From the NCBI RefSeq assembly GCF_016907955.1, contig NZ_JAFBCX010000010.1, positions 62,001 to 126,000 on the forward strand: DNA of 64,000 bases. The letters are read 5' to 3'. Below, one piece after another: positions 58,750 to 64,000 of the stretch. How positions within the stretch are numbered: position 1 is the stretch's first letter; every line of letters starts with the position of its first letter. The DNA is from Lentzea nigeriaca (GTDB lineage: Bacteria > Actinomycetota > Actinomycetes > Mycobacteriales > Pseudonocardiaceae). Made by a program: the position numbers and the translations under genes. The notes below the pieces were generated by a model. That model was not told where the DNA came from and did no database searches. It saw nothing but the letters and a program-made list of their open reading frames with translations.

Positions 58750-59373
58750 TCAGACCGGCTCGAAGTCCACCGGGATGTCGTTGTTGTTCTGGTCCTTGCC
58801 ACCGCCGGACTCACCGTTGACGACCGTGAAGTCCTTGGTCGTGCCGTTGTAGTCCAGCCGCAACGTCTCGAAACCGATGCGCAGGGTGGACACGCCCCGC
58901 AACGCCGCGGCCGAGACCTTGAACTTGATGTCGATGTTGACGTCGATCAGCTGCTCGTCGCGGAAGGTCTCCTTCAGGACGCTCTGGCTCTTGTCCTTCT
59001 TGAAGCTCGCCACCCACACCTTCCAGCCCGACGACGACGGAAGGTTGTAGACCTGCCACAGGCTCACGAAGTTGTGGCTGCGGAGCCGGCCCGTGATGCG
59101 TCCCTCGAGGTCGAAACCCTGCGACTGGATCTTGATGTTCTTCAGCGAGCTGAAGCCGTGGAACGCGGTGACCTCGTCCGCGGCCGCCACCCTCTGGGAC
59201 CCGGCGTCCGGGAGGATGAGGTCGAACTGGCCGTTGGACACATCGATGGTGATCGGGCTCGGCGCGCCGGCCGGACTGGCGGAAGCTGCAGTTCCCCCCG
59301 CGGTCAAGGCCATGACGCTGACAACGACCGCCACCGTCGCCTTGGCGCACTTTCTCCATGCACGGTTGTACAT
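58750..59373 (-). CDS. Secreted protein of unknown function
   Basis: 207 residues from the ATG at 59373 (MYNRAWRKCAKATVAVVVSVMAL), with AAAGAGG upstream; the first ATG at 59388 is less favoured. The signal peptide ends near ASASPAG. The mature part (APSPITIDVSNGQFDLILPDAGSQRVAAADEVTAFHGFSSLKNIKIQSQG...) has alternating hydrophobic strands and no cysteines, ending in a Gly/Asn-rich tail (SGGGKDQNNNDIPVDFEPV). No known family was recognised. Probably a beta-sandwich exoprotein. Confidence 0.72.
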   Translation of the reverse strand: MYNRAWRKCAKATVAVVVSVMALTAGGTAASASPAGAPSPITIDVSNGQFDLILPDAGSQRVAAADEVTAFHGFSSLKNIKIQSQGFDLEGRITGRLRSHNFVSLWQVYNLPSSSGWKVWVASFKKDKSQSVLKETFRDEQLIDVNIDIKFKVSAAALRGVSTLRIGFETLRLDYNGTTKDFTVVNGESGGGKDQNNNDIPVDFEPV

Positions 59374-59483
59374 GTCCGCCTCTTTCAATGTCGGTATGCA
59401 GGGCCGAGGCGCTGAGGCCTCGTTCTTCCTGCGAATACCTCATCAGGAGGCACTGGACGTCGATTGGACGTCGATTGGACGCC

Positions 59484-60197
59484 CTAGTTGTTCAGGGCCT
59501 CGCGCGCCGCCAGCGCCGCCCGGCACGCGTGCACGAAGTCCCAGAACACCTCGGTCGTCGTGTGCCGCCGGTCCGACCGCGAGTTCTCCGCGAACATCGC
59601 CGAGCGCAGGGGAGTGGTGAGCTCCAGCTGCCCGCCCTGCCTGCCGCGCGTGCGGTTCGCGATGTTGGACCGGTCGTAGCCGCCCAGTATCGGGTGGTCG
59701 ACGGCGTCGATCGTGTGGAACCCGGCCCGCCGCAACCGCGTCAGCAGCTCCAGCCGCAGCAACGCGTCACGGCCGCCGACCAGCACCGCCCGGTCGTGGT
59801 CCTCCAGGCCTGCCGCCGCGGCGGTGCAGCCGTGCAGGCCCAGCGCGTGCGAGGCGCCGGACACGAGATCACGGGCCACGTGGTCGTCGCAGTTGGACGA
59901 GGTGACGTGCAGCTCGTCGTTCGCGACCGACCGCAGGCCCTCGAACATCCAGTAGTCGTGCGTCTGGCCGATCGGCACGCGCGTGGACGGGTGGTAGCCC
60001 GCGATCGCCAGGCACAGTTCCGACGTGCCGACCTCGATGCCACCGCCGTGCGGGGCGAGGACGACAGAGGGGGTACGGGGGCGGTGCCGCTTGAAGCGGC
60101 GCCGGTAGTCCACCCGTTCCACCAGGCGGGGATCGGCGTAGAGGTCGGAATTGGACGCGTAGACGTCCAACGCCGTCCACTGGGGCTGGGGTCTCAT
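59484..60197 (-). CDS. Poly-gamma-glutamate hydrolase-like protein (DUF867)
   Basis: 237 residues from the ATG at 60197 (MRPQPQWTALDVYASNSDLYADPRLVERVDYRRRFKRH). The metal-site segment VVLAPHGGGIEVGTSELCLAIAG matches the YmaC/PghP zinc-peptidase family, as do the SSNCDDHVARDLV and HALGLHGCTAAAAG regions. Such enzymes cleave poly-gamma-glutamate, often encoded by phages and bacilli; here no capsule genes are nearby, so the role may be in degradation of environmental polymer. No signal peptide, which is odd for an extracellular substrate. Confidence 0.75.
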   Translation of the reverse strand: MRPQPQWTALDVYASNSDLYADPRLVERVDYRRRFKRHRPRTPSVVLAPHGGGIEVGTSELCLAIAGYHPSTRVPIGQTHDYWMFEGLRSVANDELHVTSSNCDDHVARDLVSGASHALGLHGCTAAAAGLEDHDRAVLVGGRDALLRLELLTRLRRAGFHTIDAVDHPILGGYDRSNIANRTRGRQGGQLELTTPLRSAMFAENSRSDRRHTTTEVFWDFVHACRAALAAREALNN

Positions 60198-60251
60198 GGC
60201 GGGCGGAAGCCTACCTGGCATCACCCGGTCGGCCGCCGCCCGCCGGGTGAC

Positions 60252-60683
60252 TCACGCGTCGATCTGCTTGGGCGCGTCCTCGCCCGTGGTGATCGCGATC
60301 TTGCGGGGCTTCGCGCGCTCGGCGATCGGGATCCGCAGCGTCAGCACACCCGCGTCGTACTTGGCGTCGATGTGGTCGGTGTCGAGCGTGTCGCCGAGGA
60401 ACAGCTGGCGCGAGAACGCGCCCAGGGGCCTCTCCGACACCTGCATCTCGACGTCCTTGCCGACCGGCCGGCGCTCGGCCTTGACGGTGAGCACGTTGCG
60501 CTCGACGTCGAGCTCGATGGCGTCCGGCGTGACACCGGGCAGGTCGAAGCACACGACGAACTGGTCGCCGTCGCGGTAGGCGTCCATCGGCATCGCCGTG
60601 GGGCGAGACCACGTCCCCGGAGTCCCGAAGACCTGCTGGGTCAGCCGGTCCAGCTCACGGAACGGGTCAGTGCGCATCAACAT
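60252..60683 (-). CDS. Hsp20/alpha-crystallin small heat-shock protein
   Basis: 143 residues, ATG at 60683 with a perfect AGGAGGT site 5 bp upstream. The alpha-crystallin domain spans MPMDAYRDGDQFVVCFDLPGVTPDAIELDVERNVLTVKAERRP and the late VLTLRIPIAERAKPRKIAI IXI-type tail. RTDPFRELDRLTQQVFG is the N-terminal signature. ATP-independent holdase, similar to streptomycete HSP18. It diverges from a small HTH protein that may regulate it. Confidence 0.95.
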   Translation of the reverse strand: MLMRTDPFRELDRLTQQVFGTPGTWSRPTAMPMDAYRDGDQFVVCFDLPGVTPDAIELDVERNVLTVKAERRPVGKDVEMQVSERPLGAFSRQLFLGDTLDTDHIDAKYDAGVLTLRIPIAERAKPRKIAITTGEDAPKQIDA

Positions 60684-60785
60684 CTGACACCTCCTGTTAT
60701 CCCTGTGGACTGTCAATGCGCTGTACCACCGTTGTAGCATGTCGTCGGAACGATGACAAGTGCCGAACGTCATCGGAAGGACGAC

Positions 60786-61331
60786 ATGACGAGCGACTAC
60801 GAAACCGTCCGCGCGGCGGCCGCCGAACCGGGCGACGCCAACCAGGTCCTGGCCGCCCTGATGCTGCTGCGCAGGCTCCGCGACGAACTGTCCGGCTGGG
60901 AACCCCAGCTCATCGAAGCCGCCCGCGCCCTGGGCACGAGCTGGGCGGACCTCGCCCCGGCGCTGGGTGTCGCGAGCAGGCAGGCCGCCGAGAAGCGCTA
61001 CCTGCGCGTGCGCCGCACCGGCGAGTCCGGCACCGGCGACGAACGCGTCCAGGCCGAACGCGACCGGCGCGCCGGCGACAAGGCCGTCGCTGCCTGGGCC
61101 CGCGAGAACGCGAGCGTCCTGCGCATGCTGGCCGCGCAGGTCGGGCCGCACGACCCCGCGGTGCAGCAGGCCCTCGGCGGTACGGACGCGGCAGGGCTGC
61201 TCGGGGCGCTGAACGAGGCCGCGCCAGCGCTGCGGGACGGGCAGCCGGGGCTCGCCGAGCAGATCACGAAGATCGGGCAGCACACCGACCAGCTGCGGCT
61301 GGACGCGCAGAACCGCCGCACCGGTCCGTGA
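60786..61331 (+). CDS. HSP18-regulator-like HTH protein
   Basis: 181 residues from the ATG at 60786 (GGAAGGA site 4 bp away). The central NQVLAALMLLRRLRDELSGWEPQLIEAARALGTSWADLAPALGVASRQAAEKRYLRVRR looks like a helix-turn-helix (TSWADLAPALGVASRQAAEKR) preceded by helical dimerisation. Proteins of this kind are found divergent from Hsp20 genes in actinobacteria and are sometimes labelled HSP18 transcriptional regulators. An inverted repeat TGTCGTC-N5-GATGACA in the gap could be its site. Confidence 0.65.
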   Translation: MTSDYETVRAAAAEPGDANQVLAALMLLRRLRDELSGWEPQLIEAARALGTSWADLAPALGVASRQAAEKRYLRVRRTGESGTGDERVQAERDRRAGDKAVAAWARENASVLRMLAAQVGPHDPAVQQALGGTDAAGLLGALNEAAPALRDGQPGLAEQITKIGQHTDQLRLDAQNRRTGP

Positions 61332-61360
61332 GCACCCGATCTTGTCGGTAGTGCCGAGTA

Positions 61361-61594
61361 CGGTGAAACGCAGGGGTTCCCAGCTCGGGGGGACGCCTGC
61401 GGCAGCGTGCCCAACGCCCAACCCGCACAGCGTTTCACCGACGCAGCGGACAGCGCCGTGCCATGCGGGGCGGAATGCCGGTCGGCCCAACGTGCCCGCA
61501 CCCAGCTGCACGGCGTTTCACCGACACTCCGGACAGCGCCGGGTGAGGCAGGGCGGAGTGCCGTGGAAACTGGGGCGGCCCTGCGCCAGCGTGC
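61361..61594. repeat. Intergenic repeats: inverted/direct cggtgaaacgc boxes
   Basis: CGGTGAAACGC occurs at 61361-61371 and its reverse complement GCGTTTCACCG twice, at 61430-61440 and 61513-61523. The 83-bp unit between the latter two continues with similar sequence (ACAGCGCCG, GGGCGGA.TGCCG), so it is an imperfect tandem repeat with a flanking inverted box. No gene is evident here. Confidence 0.6.
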
Positions 61595-62443
61595 CTACAC
61601 CAGCGTCAACGTCCCCGCCGACGCGTCCAGCACCGCCTCCACCCCCAGTGGCAACGACCACTGGCCGGCGCAGTGCCCGAACCCGAACTCGCCCAGCACC
61701 GGCACCCCCAGCCCGGCCAGCCGGTCGTGCAGTACCGACGCCACGTCACCGCAGCCCGTCCACGACCCCAGCACGATCCCCGACACCGGTTCGAACCACC
61801 CGGCCCGCACCAGCTGCGTCAGGATCCGGTCCAGCCGGTAGGGCTCCTCACCGACGTCCTCCAGCAACGCGATCGCGCCGTCGACCGGCGGCGCCCACCG
61901 CGGCCCGCCCACCGCCGCCGCGAGCAACGCCGCGTTGCCGCCCGTCAGCACCCCACGCGCGGTCCCCGCCACCACAGGCGTTCCCGCCGTCCACGACGAC
62001 ACACCCTCGAACAACAACGCCCGCAGCCGAGCCTGCGCCACCGGGTCGTCCACGAAATCCGAGGTGCCCGGCATCGGCCCGAACACCGTCGCCTGACCCA
62101 CCGCGTTCAACTCGGCGTGCAGCACCGTCACGTCCGACGACCCCACGAACACCCGAGGCGGCAGGTCCTTCCACGGCACCAGGTCCGTCATCCGCAGACA
62201 CCCGTAACCGCCCCGCACACACACCACCGCGGCCACGTCCGAACACCACGCCGACACGAACTCCGCCGCCCGCGCCTCGTCCGACCCGGCCAGATACGGC
62301 AACGACCACGCCTCCACCACGGGTGTGGTGACCTCCAGGCCCCACGAGCGCAGCACCGCCACACCCGCGCCGACCTTCGATGCCGAGGCCGGGCCGGCCG
62401 GTGACACCAGCGCGACCCGGTCCCCGCGAACCAGCAAGCTCAC
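61595..62443 (-). CDS. LD-carboxypeptidase, S66 (MccF-like) family
   Basis: 282 residues, GTG overlapping the upstream S9 peptidase stop (GTGA). S66 features: VALVSPAGPASASKV N-terminus, AVVCVRGGYGCLRM, nucleophile Ser in VGSSDVTVLH, catalytic Glu in LLEDVGEEPYRLDR and His in FGFGHCAGQWSLPLG. Members trim the D-Ala from murein tetrapeptides in recycling, or cleave microcin-C-type adenylates. Operon with the S9 peptidase. Confidence 0.9.
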   Translation of the reverse strand: MSLLVRGDRVALVSPAGPASASKVGAGVAVLRSWGLEVTTPVVEAWSLPYLAGSDEARAAEFVSAWCSDVAAVVCVRGGYGCLRMTDLVPWKDLPPRVFVGSSDVTVLHAELNAVGQATVFGPMPGTSDFVDDPVAQARLRALLFEGVSSWTAGTPVVAGTARGVLTGGNAALLAAAVGGPRWAPPVDGAIALLEDVGEEPYRLDRILTQLVRAGWFEPVSGIVLGSWTGCGDVASVLHDRLAGLGVPVLGEFGFGHCAGQWSLPLGVEAVLDASAGTLTLV

Positions 62444-64000
62444 TCGGACAGTTCCAGCACCGGAACACCAGGCGGGACGAATCCGAAGACCTGGCCGTAG
62501 AACGACAGCTCCGCCTCCAGCGCCGCCTTGATGTTCTCGGCCTTGCGGAACCCGTGCTGCTCACCCTCGAACCTCAGGTAGGCGTGCCGGATCCCCGACC
62601 CCGCCAGGTCCGCGGCGAACCGGTCGGCCTGCTCCGGCGGGCAGATCTCGTCCTCCAGGCCCTGCAGCAACAGCACCGGACCCGACACCGACCGCGCCCT
62701 CGTCGACGGCGACCGCTCCCGATAGCGCTCCTCCGCCTCCGGCAGCCTGCCGACCAGGCCCTCGACGTAGCGGGACTCGAAGTCGTGCGTCTCGCCGCCC
62801 TCCGACGTCCAGCCCTTCAGGTCCAGGATCGGGAACGCCACCATGCCGCACTGGTACACGTCCGTCGAGGTCAGCGACGCCGCCGACGTCCAGCCACCCG
62901 CCGAACCACCCCGGATGCCCAGCCGCTGCGGATCCGCCGTGCCCTCCTTCGCGAGCTGCTGGGCCACGAACGCGCAGTCCTCCACGTCCACGACACCCCA
63001 CTGCTCGCGCAGCCGCTCCCGGAACGCCCGCCCGTACCCGGTCGAGCCGCCGTAGTTCACCGCCACCACACCGATGCCGCGGCTGGTCAGATACGCGATG
63101 TCGGAGTCCAGCTTCGGCAGTGCCCGCCCCGTGGGACCGCCGTGCACGTGCACCACGTACGGCGGCAGCTCACCCTCGGGTGCCGCGAAGTCAGGGTTCG
63201 ACGGCGGATACACGTACGCCGGGATCTCGCCGAACATCCGCTCCACCGGCACCGGCACGTACGCGTCCTGCGGCGACGACTCGCCCCCGGTCAGATACGT
63301 CAGCTCACCGTTGGACAGATCCAGCCGCACGACCGCGAACTCCGACGTCGGCCCCGCCGCACCGCACACCACCACGCCGTCGCGCACCGACAGGTCCGGC
63401 GCCCACGTCGGCAGATCGGTCTCCACATCGGTCACCGTCGCCGACCGCTCGTCCAGCACCGCCAGGTGCCCGGACCGCACCACCAGGTAGCGGCCGGGAG
63501 ACAGCGTCGCGAACCAGCGGTTGCCCAGCCGCCACATCGGGCCGCCCAGCTCCTGCTCGCACGGCGCCAGGTTCGCGCGCGACCCGTCCAGGCCGACGCG
63601 GAAGAGGTTCCACCAGCCGTCCGGGTCCGTCAGCGCCAGCAGCGAGTCGCCCTCCCACTCGAACTGGCACACCGCCTCCGTCTCCGATCCGCACAGCACC
63701 CGGTGCCCGGCCGACCCGACCTCAGCCACGCACAGCTCGGTGCCGTCCCACGGCATCTGCGGGTGGTTCCAGCCGATCCACGCGAACTTCGTGCCGTCCG
63801 GGCTGACCTTCGGGCCCGTCATGAAGTGGTGCGAGGCGCCCAGCACCCGCACCTCACCCTCGGCGGTGATCGCCACCAGCTCGCGGCGCACGTCGGTGCG
63901 CGCGTCACCGGTGATCGTCTCCCGCACGCACCACACCTCACCGTCCGGGCCCGCGGACAGGTCGGCGTAGCGCATGCCGTGGAGCCGCTCCGGCTCCGGT
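62440..64000 (-). CDS. S9-family prolyl-oligopeptidase-like peptidase (5' partial)
   Basis: The frame is open to the window edge, and the last in-frame ATG at 63975 falls in the middle of the propeller repeats (TPEPERLHGMRYADLSAGPDGEVWCVRE pattern, first part lies beyond ATG), so the gene is truncated by the edge; the family is about 600-650 residues, so perhaps 100-130 residues are missing. Seven-blade beta-propeller, then hydrolase domain with VVHVHGGPTG, nucleophile GIRGGSAGGWTSAAS, acid LQGLEDEICPPEQ and His in GEQHGFRKAENI. It cleaves small peptides. Coupled to the S66 gene. Confidence 0.9.
   Translation of the reverse strand, partial: PEPERLHGMRYADLSAGPDGEVWCVRETITGDARTDVRRELVAITAEGEVRVLGASHHFMTGPKVSPDGTKFAWIGWNHPQMPWDGTELCVAEVGSAGHRVLCGSETEAVCQFEWEGDSLLALTDPDGWWNLFRVGLDGSRANLAPCEQELGGPMWRLGNRWFATLSPGRYLVVRSGHLAVLDERSATVTDVETDLPTWAPDLSVRDGVVVCGAAGPTSEFAVVRLDLSNGELTYLTGGESSPQDAYVPVPVERMFGEIPAYVYPPSNPDFAAPEGELPPYVVHVHGGPTGRALPKLDSDIAYLTSRGIGVVAVNYGGSTGYGRAFRERLREQWGVVDVEDCAFVAQQLAKEGTADPQRLGIRGGSAGGWTSAASLTSTDVYQCGMVAFPILDLKGWTSEGGETHDFESRYVEGLVGRLPEAEERYRERSPSTRARSVSGPVLLLQGLEDEICPPEQADRFAADLAGSGIRHAYLRFEGEQHGFRKAENIKAALEAELSFYGQVFGFVPPGVPVLELSE

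Noticed and set aside
1..64000. CRISPR arrays, tRNA or rRNA genes, phage or integrase genes
   Set aside because: None seen on reading both strands; the repeats found are too few and too irregular for CRISPR, and no T-loop or integrase motif was noticed.

Overview
The window is high-GC actinobacterial DNA. RbpA, an MptB-like mannosyltransferase, Lnt, F420-type enzymes, PadR/PaaX/ArsR regulators, frequent GTG/TTG starts and tightly overlapping operons fit a Pseudonocardiales member (Lentzea/Saccharothrix/Amycolatopsis-like). The genus is a guess. The window is entirely chromosomal in character; no phage, plasmid backbone, CRISPR array, rRNA or tRNA was seen.

Layout. 0-6.3 kb: envelope genes (CAP protein, GT-C mannosyltransferase, Lnt), a methyltransferase, a repeat-bearing spacer, an ArsR-like regulator and a secreted I36 inhibitor. 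6.4-18.6 kb: the most unusual block, which looks like a small uncharacterised biosynthetic cluster. A PaaK-like ligase faces an MGT-type glycosyltransferase, followed by a six-gene minus-strand operon (antiporter, odd P450, FMN hydroxy-acid dehydrogenase, FOXRED2-like flavoprotein 1, AMP ligase, FOXRED2-like flavoprotein 2). An aromatic amino acid lyase with tyrosine-type selectivity residues diverges from that operon across a perfect 28-bp palindrome. 18.7-21.7 kb: a two-component system and a truncated GH20-like protein. 21.8-27.6 kb: a PaaX regulator divergent from an SDR/amidohydrolase/MaoC/MFS/acyl-CoA ligase operon, probably an acid catabolic pathway. 27.5-33.5 kb: a second two-component system divergent from a MacAB-like exporter with a lipoprotein.

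33.5-34.1 kb is a gene-free spacer with a short inverted-repeat-bounded element whose core also occurs at 4.5 kb. 34-41 kb holds scattered oxidoreductases, hydrolases and methyltransferases plus a DUF1540 gene behind a probable iron box. 41-46 kb holds rbpA, tdk, a PadR/membrane-protein pair, a UMF1-type transporter and a GDPD. 46.5-53.6 kb has two cyclic-di-GMP enzymes, small enzymes and an MFS transporter. 53.6-58.1 kb has a secreted esterase divergent from a HAD/APH-kinase/acyl-CoA dehydrogenase operon, the unfused counterpart of the ACAD10/ACAD11 domain set. 58-64 kb has two secreted proteins of unknown function, a poly-gamma-glutamate hydrolase-like protein, Hsp20 with a divergent regulator, and an S66/S9 peptidase pair cut by the window edge.

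Three well-separated promoters (about 7.9, 42.7 and 46.3 kb) share an almost identical 35-bp layout with an operator-like inverted repeat inside a 17-bp spacer, suggesting a small regulon. All coordinates and motifs were read by eye; family names rest on motif recognition, not on database searches.
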